Source of the DNA: CAVQGF01 sp045807945
GTDB taxonomy: Bacteria > Acidobacteriota > Terriglobia > Terriglobales > Acidobacteriaceae
Reading direction: 5' to 3'
Length of the DNA: 44,411 nucleotides
NCBI GenBank assembly: GCA_045807945.1
Contig: JBJMGI010000109.1
Location: 1-44,411 of the forward strand
The notes under the pieces were generated by a model. That model was not told where the DNA came from, made no database searches, and saw only the letters and a list, made by a program, of their open reading frames with translations. Position numbers and translations under genes: made by a program. Positions 7,958 to 16,572 of this stretch are shown piece by piece. Each line of letters starts with the position of its first letter. The first letter of the stretch is position 1.

Positions 7958-8614
7958 TCAGTCTTCCTGCGCGCGGTAGGCGGATTCCCCGATCATCGGC
8001 ACGAAGCGGCAGGGGTCGAGGATTGTCATATTCGCCTCGCCGGCATTTTTCCGAACTAGCTGTAGCTGCTGCGTGTGCGGCGGGCCAACGGGGATCACCA
8101 TGCGTCCGCCTTCCGCAAGTTGTTCGATCAGCTTCGGCGGGATGGCGGGCGCAGCGGCAGAAGCGATGATGCGATCGTAAGGCGCCGCCGGGGCGTACCC
8201 CAGGCTGCCATCGCCAACGACGATATGGACGTTTTTGTAACCCAGGCTCTCAATAATCGTGCTAGCGCGATGGGCAAGCTGCTCGTGTCGTTCAATCCCG
8301 AACACCTCAGCTGCCAATTCCACGAGCAGCGCCGTCACGTAGCCCGACCCGACGCCGATCTCGAGCACGCGGTTCGACTCCGGGACCTGCAACGCTTCAA
8401 GCATGGCGGCAACGATGTACGGTTGTGACATCGTTTGGGCGCTGCCGATCGGCAGCGGCATGTCTGCATAGGAATCGACCCAAAGCGATTCGGGGACGAA
8501 CTCATGGCGCGGCACCCGCTCCATCGCGCGCAGCACGCGCTCGTCTCTGATGCCGCGGCGGCGCAACTGCAGCTCGACCATGGCGACGCGTTGATTGCTG
8601 AATGGGTCCTGCAT
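7958..8614 (-). CDS. pcm: Protein-L-isoaspartate O-methyltransferase
   Basis: SAM-dependent methyltransferase (218 aa) that by family initiates repair of isoaspartyl residues in damaged proteins. The SAM-binding motif I VLEIGVGSGYVTALL is preceded by the family's PLPIGSAQTMSQPY segment, and RVPRHEFVP is also typical of Pcm. The frame extends upstream to a GTG at 8641 that would overlap tamB by 22 nt. I prefer the ATG at 8614, five nt past the tamB stop, although neither has a clear ribosome site. In this operon it follows envelope-assembly genes, so a role in maintaining exported or ageing proteins is possible but not shown. Confidence 0.9.
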   Translation of the reverse strand: MQDPFSNQRVAMVELQLRRRGIRDERVLRAMERVPRHEFVPESLWVDSYADMPLPIGSAQTMSQPYIVAAMLEALQVPESNRVLEIGVGSGYVTALLVELAAEVFGIERHEQLAHRASTIIESLGYKNVHIVVGDGSLGYAPAAPYDRIIASAAAPAIPPKLIEQLAEGGRMVIPVGPPHTQQLQLVRKNAGEANMTILDPCRFVPMIGESAYRAQED

Positions 8615-8619
8615 CGGTT

Positions 8620-11600
8620 CTAGCGCTTGCGCTGCTTCCACTTTACGTCGAAGCCGACCACGCCATACTGGTCACGCACTGCCACGATGGAGAGATTGCG
8701 GTTGATGTTGAACTCCGCCTGGATGATCTGCTGCGACGCCTGCGACGGGTTGGTGATGTAGGTGAGCGTCACCTTGTCCGAAACCTGCTGCTCGATGGTG
8801 ACGCAGAATCCGCGGCAATCCGCCAGTCCCACGTCTTGCTGCTGGCTGTTCGGATCGATCTTGATACGGCTCACACCAAACAATTTCTGAACCCGGCTGC
8901 TCAGGGCGGCATTTAGGGCGCCGCCCAGGATCGCGTTGGAAGCGTCGGTGGTAAATGTCGATTGCTGGTTAGGCTGCAATGCAGCTTCTTCGCGCGTGCG
9001 GCCGAGCGCGAGCAGCGCGATGATATCGGCCGTGGGTAGCGGTGGATCGGAGCGATACGTGGTCGTCAGCTTGTCGACTGGACCGTGGAAACCGATGGTT
9101 ATGTCGTAATCGCGCACGCGCGCCGTTGCTTCCAGGTTCAACACCGGCTGAATGCCAACAGGATTCGCGAACAGGATATCGCCGCGGTCGAGGCTGTACT
9201 TGGTCCCGTTGAGAAAGACGTCTCCCTCCACGACGTTGATCCTGCCCAGCACAACGGGCTGTGCGACGGTTCCGCCCAGATGTAAGTCGGCATCACCCGA
9301 GACTTTCGCCAGCGAAGTCTGCACTTGCAACTCGGGAGCGGTGAGCACATGGACGTTCAAATGGATGCTGTTTAGGGGCGAGTTCGGCTGTGGCGTCGGG
9401 GTGGGCTGATTGCTGCGAGCCAGGTAGAGCGCGAAATCAAAGCGCGGATTCAGCCCGAAGCGATTGACAGTCACGTCACCCAAAAGGGTTGAATTCCGAG
9501 TGGTACCCACGAATTGCAGGTCGGCATTTGCGACCGCGCTCACGCCTTGCGGGTAGCGCAATCGAATGTCTCGACCAGTGGCATTCAGCGCAAAATACGG
9601 ATTCTTTTCGACAGTGATGTAGCCGCCGATATCGAGCGCCCCGCCGCCGCTTTTTGCGGTGAGCTTCTCAATCTGCAATCGGTCCTGATTGAAGTTGAAG
9701 GTGCCATTGATCTCACTCAGGCCGTTCGGCAGGTCGATGAGCGCTATCGCCCCATTCGAGACCTCGAACTTACCGGTGATGTCCGGCTTGTCCATAGTGC
9801 CGCCGATCTCGAGGCCAGCTTTTGTGAAGCCTGAAGAGATAACATCGGGATCGAAATACTGCAACAGCTTCAGGTTGGCCTTACCTTCGGAGCGAATATG
9901 TAAGCGGCGCTCGCCCACCAGATCGAGACTCCCTTCCGCAGTGAGGTCAGTACCATCGCCTACGATGTGCAGCCGCTCGAAGTTGACGCTCTGGTTCTGA
10001 TAGGTAAATCGCACCGGGCCGTCATTGACCAGCTTCAGGTTCTCGATCTCTAGATTGACGCTGGAAAAATCTCCGTGTGCGGTAAGCAGACGTGGCTCGC
10101 GGAATGGACCTTCGAGTTGCAACTCACCTGCTACGCGCGAGTGCCCGGTTGTTCTCAGGCCCGCCCTCGCCCGCAGGATCGGATCCACATCGAAGCTGAT
10201 GAGGTGAACAGCGATCTTGCCGGGCCACTGATCGCGCATGTGCACTGTTCCATCGACCGCGAGCGACGCCTGCTGCATGTGCGAGCGCGCACTCAGCTTC
10301 AGATCTGCGCCGTGCGTCACCGCGTCGGCATCGAGCTCTCCGGCAGATTCCCCATTCAGGACCAAATCACGCAAATGGACGCGCGCATTGATGACTGGCG
10401 CCACGGCAGTGCCCGACCCGTTTGCGTGGAAATCGCCAACTCCGGCAATCTGGTAACGCCCGTTCTGCAATTGGCGCACCCGAGCGAGTTGGAAGTCCTT
10501 TCCGTTGATATCGAAGGTGAACGCGCCGCTCTGGAGGTTGTAGGAAGCAGTGCCTTCGAGATTGCCGGCACCGGAAGACTCGACCACAGCGAGACGCCTG
10601 AACTCAAGTTGCTGACCTGCGAAGTGCGCTTGAGCGGTCGCAGACTTGAACGGCTGACCGTAGGCGCTGCCGTTCGCGATGCGGATGTTGCTGTCACCGT
10701 TAACGTTTTGTCTCGTTCCCGAAAGATGCGCGGTGAGGTCAAGCACGCCATCTACTGGATAGGAATATCCAGCAAGCGACTGCACCTCGCCTACAGTCGC
10801 GTTGCTCACATTCAGCGTCAACGCAAACGCGGTCGAGACAGTCGGGAAATAATCCACGAGCGCCGACGTGCCATCGACATTTATCTGCGATGCACCTTTT
10901 TGTAGCACTCCGTGGTGCACCGCCAAGCGCGAAGCTGCAAGCTCGATGTCGGAAGCGAAGCTTTCCCAGTGCAGGCGCAAGGGCTTCTGCTGCGAGCCCT
11001 GGGCGGGAGTGATCAGCGAGTCGAAATCGTGAAGTTCGACATGGCCAACCATGGAGGGTTGCTGTACGCGGCCAGATAGAGAGCCGTTGAACGAAGCGCG
11101 TCCATTCACCGCGACGGGAACGTGGTTTGCGCCGAATGCCACCAACGCAGGCTGGAATTCACTGAGGTCGGTGGTGTTGAGCGAGACGTTTACCTTCGTT
11201 GTGGATTTTCCGAGATCACCGGCGGCATTCAGCCGGGTGGCACGTGTGGCCATTGAGAGCTGCTGGAGGCGAAGTGAATCGGCGGCAAAATCAGTTTCGG
11301 CCCGCACGACCGCGGTAACCGGGATATCTTCTCGAGCAGGCGCTTGCGGCGGCGCGACATCCACGTTGATCACAGCGTGTGCGTCCATTGGCGTGCGCCG
11401 CCAATCAAAATCGACCGTTCCGTTCGTCTTCCCTGCGAATTTTGCTTTTTCAAAAACGGGTTCGAGGGCGGCGATCACAGAAGCGACCTGCATCCCTTCA
11501 ATCTCGAAACTCGCCGTGCCGGTCTGCTGGGGACTGTCCTTTTCATCCGGCAGCGTGGCCCAGTTCTTTACGTCGGCCACGCCGGTGGCCCTTCCGCCGA

Positions 11601-12642
11601 GTGCTTGAACTTGAATGCTCCGGAATGTGGCCAGGTGCGGAGTTATGTTGAAATCCGCAGCGCCTGCAAGGGAGTGCAGATGCAGAGCAGGACGGTCGTA
11701 GCGGAGGTCGCGTAAAATCGCGTGCCCCGCGGAAGAAAAATCTTTCAGGTTGTACTCGCCGCGGCCGCTCAGCTCCAGTTTTCCGCCGCGAAGAGCCGGG
11801 TGCTTCAATATCTCGCCTGCCTGCTGCAGATCGAGCACGGCGCGATAACCCAGCGTGACATGGGGATCGGAGAAATCTTTGAGCGCACCACTCGCGGCGA
11901 AGTTCGAATCACCCGAAGCCCATTGCAGCGATCGCACCTCGATCAAAGAAGGATGCAAGCTGAATGCAACGGAAGCGCTCGACAGCAGCGGCGCGTAAGT
12001 TTTGAATTTTGTATTCAGGCGCCCGACCGCGACCGTCCCGTCGTATTTAGTCCCAACCGCGCCATAGGTGATCGTGCTTTTCATTTGCTCGCCCGTGACA
12101 TCGAAGGGCAAGCGCTGGTCGTTCCAAAGCAAAGCGCCATCGTGCAGCTCGAAGCGATCCATCGCGAGCCGGAAGAGCTGCTCCACTGCCGAGCCTTTCT
12201 TTTCGCGCTCCACCTTGGGCACGGGCTGGTTCGTGCTGCCGTCGGCGAGCACCATGATGTGGATCACCGGCCGGTCTACTCCGGCATAGTGCAATCCGAT
12301 CTCGCGGCTGAACAGCGAAATGATCTTGATCTGAATCGCGAGGTGGTCGGCGTGCGCGTAAGGGACCTCTCCCGCTGGTTCGAGACCATGGATGGTGAGG
12401 TCGTCAGCTTCGAATTCGAGCTTGCCGAGGTTCCAGCGGAAGTTCTTTAGCTCAACGCGTCCGCCGGTGATCTCTTCCAGATCGGCGATCACCTTGAGCC
12501 GCACGCGATCCGCAAAGCTCTCGCTCGAGAGATACAAGCCGACCGCGACGATAGCGCCCAGAAGTAACGCGCCAATGATCGCCTGGCGCTTTCGGTCCCG
12601 CGGCTTCGGTTCCTTGTTCTGAGTTTTTCCGAACCAGCGCAT
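8620..12642 (-). CDS. tamB: TamB-like translocation and assembly module / AsmA-like lipid-transfer protein
   Basis: Very large (1340 aa) envelope protein. A single N-terminal membrane anchor (about residues 20-41, IIGALLLGAIVAVGLYL) is followed by a long periplasmic region of short repeated beta-strand units, as expected for the beta-taco groove of TamB/AsmA-like proteins. The C-terminal DUF490 domain has the typical strand LDLGGYITVEK-like repeats, PPLPTADIIALLALG, and an ending VVGFDVKWKQRKR. By family it works with a BamA/TamA partner in outer-membrane protein insertion and phospholipid transport. Its ATG at 12642 shares a base with the TGA of the preceding SurA-like gene (TGATG), implying translational coupling. 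The BamA-like gene two steps upstream is the likely partner. Confidence 0.9.
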   Translation of the reverse strand: MRWFGKTQNKEPKPRDRKRQAIIGALLLGAIVAVGLYLSSESFADRVRLKVIADLEEITGGRVELKNFRWNLGKLEFEADDLTIHGLEPAGEVPYAHADHLAIQIKIISLFSREIGLHYAGVDRPVIHIMVLADGSTNQPVPKVEREKKGSAVEQLFRLAMDRFELHDGALLWNDQRLPFDVTGEQMKSTITYGAVGTKYDGTVAVGRLNTKFKTYAPLLSSASVAFSLHPSLIEVRSLQWASGDSNFAASGALKDFSDPHVTLGYRAVLDLQQAGEILKHPALRGGKLELSGRGEYNLKDFSSAGHAILRDLRYDRPALHLHSLAGAADFNITPHLATFRSIQVQALGGRATGVADVKNWATLPDEKDSPQQTGTASFEIEGMQVASVIAALEPVFEKAKFAGKTNGTVDFDWRRTPMDAHAVINVDVAPPQAPAREDIPVTAVVRAETDFAADSLRLQQLSMATRATRLNAAGDLGKSTTKVNVSLNTTDLSEFQPALVAFGANHVPVAVNGRASFNGSLSGRVQQPSMVGHVELHDFDSLITPAQGSQQKPLRLHWESFASDIELAASRLAVHHGVLQKGASQINVDGTSALVDYFPTVSTAFALTLNVSNATVGEVQSLAGYSYPVDGVLDLTAHLSGTRQNVNGDSNIRIANGSAYGQPFKSATAQAHFAGQQLEFRRLAVVESSGAGNLEGTASYNLQSGAFTFDINGKDFQLARVRQLQNGRYQIAGVGDFHANGSGTAVAPVINARVHLRDLVLNGESAGELDADAVTHGADLKLSARSHMQQASLAVDGTVHMRDQWPGKIAVHLISFDVDPILRARAGLRTTGHSRVAGELQLEGPFREPRLLTAHGDFSSVNLEIENLKLVNDGPVRFTYQNQSVNFERLHIVGDGTDLTAEGSLDLVGERRLHIRSEGKANLKLLQYFDPDVISSGFTKAGLEIGGTMDKPDITGKFEVSNGAIALIDLPNGLSEINGTFNFNQDRLQIEKLTAKSGGGALDIGGYITVEKNPYFALNATGRDIRLRYPQGVSAVANADLQFVGTTRNSTLLGDVTVNRFGLNPRFDFALYLARSNQPTPTPQPNSPLNSIHLNVHVLTAPELQVQTSLAKVSGDADLHLGGTVAQPVVLGRINVVEGDVFLNGTKYSLDRGDILFANPVGIQPVLNLEATARVRDYDITIGFHGPVDKLTTTYRSDPPLPTADIIALLALGRTREEAALQPNQQSTFTTDASNAILGGALNAALSSRVQKLFGVSRIKIDPNSQQQDVGLADCRGFCVTIEQQVSDKVTLTYITNPSQASQQIIQAEFNINRNLSIVAVRDQYGVVGFDVKWKQRKR

Positions 12643-13346
12643 CAGCGAACCTCCGCCGGATGGCCGTCCGCAACAGCTTGTGCTTCGACCAAAGCGCTGC
12701 TGGGCGCCGGCATGCGGATCTCAGCCTGTGTGCGCAACGTTTTGAGCCATGATTCCAGCAGATCGTCGATGCGCTGCTGCACCAGGATCTCGCGTATCTT
12801 CGGCTCCACTTCCTTCATTGGGACCGGCTGCGCGCCGGCCTGCTTCAACTTGGGGACAAGCTGATCCTTGTAATAGTTCTCCACCGCGCCGGGGTCGAGC
12901 CGCACCGAAGGGCGAAAGTGGGCATCGATGTAGCGCTCGGTCCGGAGTTGCTGCGCGATGCGCCCGGCAACGTCCTCTTCAGACAAGTCGTACCTCGCAA
13001 GCAAGATGCGCCATTCTTCATCGGAAGGTGCCACTGCTGTTCGCAGATCGTTAATCCGGGCGTGCACTTCTTCTGGAGTGGTTTGCTGGAAATGTGACAC
13101 GTCCATTTGTTTGGTGAGCAGTATCTGATCGACAAGTCTTCCGAGCACCGCTCGCAATTCCGCAGAAGGTACGGCTTGCGGAGGCTGATTCGCGAAGACC
13201 TGCTCGAGCCGCAGCGACTCGACCATTTCGCTCTCCATCACCGGACTCCCGTTCACCACCGCGACGATGCGGTCGATGGTCTCGCCTGCGCGCACCAATG
13301 GCACCATTGCAGCGAGCAGCAGCACGAGATGGAGGCGGCGATTCAT
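12642..13346 (-). CDS. Periplasmic SurA N-domain-like chaperone lacking a PPIase domain
   Basis: A 234-aa exported protein. The signal peptide (MNRRLHLVLLLAAMVPLVRA, about 1-20) is followed by IDRIVAVVNGSPV, the hallmark start of the SurA/PpiD N-terminal chaperone domain, and helical segments to about residue 215. Parvulin motifs are absent and the length leaves no room for a rotamase domain, so it should act as a chaperone rather than an isomerase. It lies between the BamA-like gene and tamB, with TGATG stop-start overlaps at both junctions (13346 and 12642). This context strongly suggests that it delivers outer-membrane protein clients to the neighbouring assembly machinery. Confidence 0.82.
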   Translation of the reverse strand: MNRRLHLVLLLAAMVPLVRAGETIDRIVAVVNGSPVMESEMVESLRLEQVFANQPPQAVPSAELRAVLGRLVDQILLTKQMDVSHFQQTTPEEVHARINDLRTAVAPSDEEWRILLARYDLSEEDVAGRIAQQLRTERYIDAHFRPSVRLDPGAVENYYKDQLVPKLKQAGAQPVPMKEVEPKIREILVQQRIDDLLESWLKTLRTQAEIRMPAPSSALVEAQAVADGHPAEVR

Positions 13347-16300
13347 CAGAAGGTCTGCCCGATACTGAAGATAAAAGCGAAGTGGCTCAGGCGCTCGAAA
13401 TGTGGCGGCTTGCCAATATCGGAGAAGACGCGCACAGGGAAAAATGGCGGGTTCAGGTTATATCCAAAGTCCACGCGCACCGGCCCAATGGGAGTGCGAT
13501 ATCGCAGGCCGGCGCCGACGGCGTGGGACAAGTAATTAAAGTCACACGGCACCCCTGGAGTCAGCGACTGGCAGTGCGACCTGGAGTCCTGTGACACCTT
13601 GATCAACCCCGGCCACATGTCTTTCGCTGTGCTGAAGACGTTGCCCATGTCGTGAAACAGGACGCCATTCAGATTGTCGCCCACGAAAGGAAATGGCAAC
13701 GGCGGCGTGCGCAATTCGATCTGGTTCATGAACAGCGCCTCGCCTCCGATGGGGAAACCTGTCTGCAGATCGCGCGGGCCGGCTTGATTAAATCCGAAGC
13801 CTCGCAACGAGTTTCCTCCGCCGGCAAAGAACCGCTCAGGCAAAGGAATAAAATTCAGAGTTTTATTTGCGCCAGTGAAGGGTTCGGCAATGCCAATCCT
13901 AGTGAGCCTGGCCAAAACATATCGTTTCTTCATCACCTGGTGATAGGTCGAGTTACTCACCAGGAAGCGGCCGAAATTCGCCTCCGAACCGAAGATGCGG
14001 TGGGAGACTCCGGTATCGAAGGTGCTGAAGCTGCCGCGGTGGCTCTCAAGCGGATCGTCGCGCAAGTCGTGGATCCAGGTGAATGACGGAATTCCCACTC
14101 GCACTGGCCGGGATAGAAGCGGGATGAGATTGGGATCGATGTGCAAGCTGTTCGGAACCACCTTCACGCGGCGATAGGTAAACCGATAAGCGAGTGTGGT
14201 AGCGCGGCTCCATACCTGTTCGATCTGGGGCGCTCCTTCCAGCCGCTCGGCTGTGAAGGTGTTCACGTCTTTTGTCAGATCGTAGAAAGTGGTGAACGAG
14301 AAGCGCAGGTTCTCGCGTCCGAACCAGCGCGGCGCGTCAAAGCTGACGAGAGCTCGCTGCTGCAGACGTCCAAGCCGTGACTTGAACGCAAGAGTCTGAT
14401 TGCGTCCGCGGAAATTCAGGCGAGTCACGTCGAAGGAAACGCGCGGGCTGAGTCCCGTGCTTCCCTGCGGCAGGTTCGACCCCAGGCCGGTGCCGGTCGC
14501 GATTTCGAAGCCAAGCCCGTAATTGAAGGTGTAGCGTTTCGCTTCCTCCACATTGAGCAGGACGTTCTTATAAGCGAGATCGCCCTCTGGATTCTGTACA
14601 GCAATATCCACGCGATTGAAAATGCCGAGATCGTAGAGCCTCCGCTGCGTCTCCAGCATGTCACGTTGACTCAGCGGCTGGCCATCCTGCACCTGAAGCT
14701 CGCGCCGGACCACGTATTCGCGCGTGTGGTCAAGGCCGGAGATCAACACCCGGTTCGTGAAAATGCGCTCTCCCTCGGTGATCGTGTAACTCACGTCCAT
14801 GCGCGGAGGATAGGAGGAAACTTGTGTCGAAGTGGACTGGAAACGCGCGTCCGGGAATCCGCGATTCAAGTATTCAGTGAGGATAGCGTCGCGATCGTTC
14901 GCGATGTTCGCGTCCGAATATGGTTGGCCGGGCGCGATGCTGGTAAGACCACGCAGCTCCTCTTCCGGGATGATGTTGTTTCCTACGAACGTCAAATTGT
15001 TCACCAGGGTCTGTGGCCCCTCGTGGATCGTGAACAGGGCGCGCATGCGGCCGCTCTCACCCAGGTAGTTATCTTGTGAGCTGGCCGTAACGGTCGCTTG
15101 TTGAAAGCCGTTGGCCTGGTAGAGCGCCTGCAGATTTGCCGCGTCGCGCGACAGGAACGATTGGCTATAGCGCCCGTGGCGCAACAGATAATTCGCAGGT
15201 TGCACCTGCATTCGCTCCAGCAGGGTCTCGCGATCGAAGTACTTGTTACCTTCAATGCCCACCGCGACCAGCTTGTGGCGCTCACCCCTATTGATGTCAA
15301 AGAAGATAGTGCGCTCGTCGGGCGTGACCTGCTTCTGCGTCCAGTCCACATTCACGTCGAAGTAGCCTTTGGTCTGCATGTAGTCGCGCAGGTTGCGGCG
15401 GCCTTCGTTCAGCAGATCATCGTCAACGGCATTCTCTTCGTAGATGGGAACGTACTTCTTGATCAGTCCTTTGCGGATCTTAGCACCTTCCACCGCGACA
15501 TCGATCCTTGGGCCACGATCAATGCCGAAGACGTAATCGAGCGTGTTCGTGTCCGGGTGGTACTCGCGGTGTATTAGCGCGACTTGTGCTTCCAGCCGGT
15601 CGCGACGCTGGTAACGCTTGCGCAGGCGCTCGAGAGCACGGCGTACGTGAGCGGCACTTACCGTGTCACCGGTGTGCAACTTGGTGATCGATGGCAGCTC
15701 AGCTTGGGTGAATCCTGAATCGCCGCTGAAAGTGACCTTCCCTACCTTGGCTAGCGACCCTCTTGTTATGTGGAAAAAAACATCGATCTGCTGGGTCTTC
15801 GGATTGCGCTTGTCAGTGATGGTGACTTGGGCGTGGAAGTATCCGTTATCAGCAAGCAGCCGCTTCATGCTTTCTTGTGCAGCCTCGATCTTCGCGCTGG
15901 TGAAGAGCTCGCCAAGATCCAGTTTCGTGGCATTGATCAACTGCGTGGCAGTGGGAGCATGCTGAGGAACGCCGTCCACAAAAACTCCGTTCACGAAGTA
16001 ATTTTCATCGGCCACGAAGACGAGGGTTACTTCCCCGCGCTGGTCTTCCTCTGCTTGCACCTGAATGTCGTTGAAACGGCGCGAAGCGAAAAGTTTTTCC
16101 ACACTGGCACGAACCTTCTTGCGATCCAACGGTTCGTTCTGCTTTTGGGGAAGCTGCGCGATCAAAGCAGCATCCATAGCTGAAGGGGTGTCTATCCTGA
16201 TTGCGCGAACGGGTAATCCTTCATAGCGCGCGAGGGCTCCAGAGCTGGGCGTTACCGCCGTTGCGGGAGCCGGGTCGGGCTTGGCCGCGGCTGAAGGCGG

Positions 16301-16465
16301 CGGGATCGCGGCCTCGTTCGTGCTCTGCTGAGGCGCCGCCGCACACATTTCCGCCAATGCCAGGATGACGATGTGGACCGCCCTAACCACCCTCAATCGG
16401 TCGCCTCGCAGGTGCGTATTGCCCAAAATCGCTGGGTTTTGGATCCGGGTCGTGAGTGCCGGCAC
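13346..16465 (-). CDS. bamA: BamA/TamA-like outer-membrane assembly protein (Omp85) with seven apparent POTRA units
   Basis: 1039-aa Omp85-superfamily protein. A hydrophobic signal segment (about 24-43) and a Pro/Ala-rich linker precede repeated POTRA-like units at about 84-154, 156-236, 238-318, 319-395, 397-484, 486-566 and 568-643. Several units end in a strand plus (R/E)G, for example FHITRG, YVFGIDRG, FFDINRG, FTIHEG and YTITEG. The barrel (about 645-1039) includes the GGGNSLRGFGFNQAGPRD lid-lock region and ends in Phe, as OMP beta-signals do. Canonical BamA has five POTRAs and TamA three. The frame starts with GTG at 16465; TTG at 16396, with GAGG 8 nt upstream, would begin right at the signal peptide and may be the true start. 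First gene of the operon with surA-like and tamB. Confidence 0.9.
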   Translation of the reverse strand: MPALTTRIQNPAILGNTHLRGDRLRVVRAVHIVILALAEMCAAAPQQSTNEAAIPPPSAAAKPDPAPATAVTPSSGALARYEGLPVRAIRIDTPSAMDAALIAQLPQKQNEPLDRKKVRASVEKLFASRRFNDIQVQAEEDQRGEVTLVFVADENYFVNGVFVDGVPQHAPTATQLINATKLDLGELFTSAKIEAAQESMKRLLADNGYFHAQVTITDKRNPKTQQIDVFFHITRGSLAKVGKVTFSGDSGFTQAELPSITKLHTGDTVSAAHVRRALERLRKRYQRRDRLEAQVALIHREYHPDTNTLDYVFGIDRGPRIDVAVEGAKIRKGLIKKYVPIYEENAVDDDLLNEGRRNLRDYMQTKGYFDVNVDWTQKQVTPDERTIFFDINRGERHKLVAVGIEGNKYFDRETLLERMQVQPANYLLRHGRYSQSFLSRDAANLQALYQANGFQQATVTASSQDNYLGESGRMRALFTIHEGPQTLVNNLTFVGNNIIPEEELRGLTSIAPGQPYSDANIANDRDAILTEYLNRGFPDARFQSTSTQVSSYPPRMDVSYTITEGERIFTNRVLISGLDHTREYVVRRELQVQDGQPLSQRDMLETQRRLYDLGIFNRVDIAVQNPEGDLAYKNVLLNVEEAKRYTFNYGLGFEIATGTGLGSNLPQGSTGLSPRVSFDVTRLNFRGRNQTLAFKSRLGRLQQRALVSFDAPRWFGRENLRFSFTTFYDLTKDVNTFTAERLEGAPQIEQVWSRATTLAYRFTYRRVKVVPNSLHIDPNLIPLLSRPVRVGIPSFTWIHDLRDDPLESHRGSFSTFDTGVSHRIFGSEANFGRFLVSNSTYHQVMKKRYVLARLTRIGIAEPFTGANKTLNFIPLPERFFAGGGNSLRGFGFNQAGPRDLQTGFPIGGEALFMNQIELRTPPLPFPFVGDNLNGVLFHDMGNVFSTAKDMWPGLIKVSQDSRSHCQSLTPGVPCDFNYLSHAVGAGLRYRTPIGPVRVDFGYNLNPPFFPVRVFSDIGKPPHFERLSHFAFIFSIGQTF

Positions 16466-16535
16466 TTAGTCAGATGAGCTTTTCCGGCAGCATTGTTGTA
16501 TTTAGCTGCGCGCCAGAGCTGCGCGTCGTAGCTCT

Positions 16536-16541
16536 TATAAT
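16536..16541 (+). promoter_or_regulatory. Consensus -10 element upstream of the ThiF-like gene
   Basis: Exact TATAAT at 16536-16541, giving a predicted transcript start near 16548 and a leader of about 25 nt before the ATG at 16573. No recognisable TTGACA lies 16-18 nt upstream. Its position downstream of the first in-frame ATG (16456) supports the later start for the gene. Confidence 0.5.
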
Positions 16542-16572
16542 AACTGCAACACTGCGAGTTGCCCCTGTGACT

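Noticed and set aside
10075..10905. 276-aa open frame antisense to tamB
   Set aside because: Shadow of tamB; composition is Arg/Ala/His-rich and no domain is apparent.
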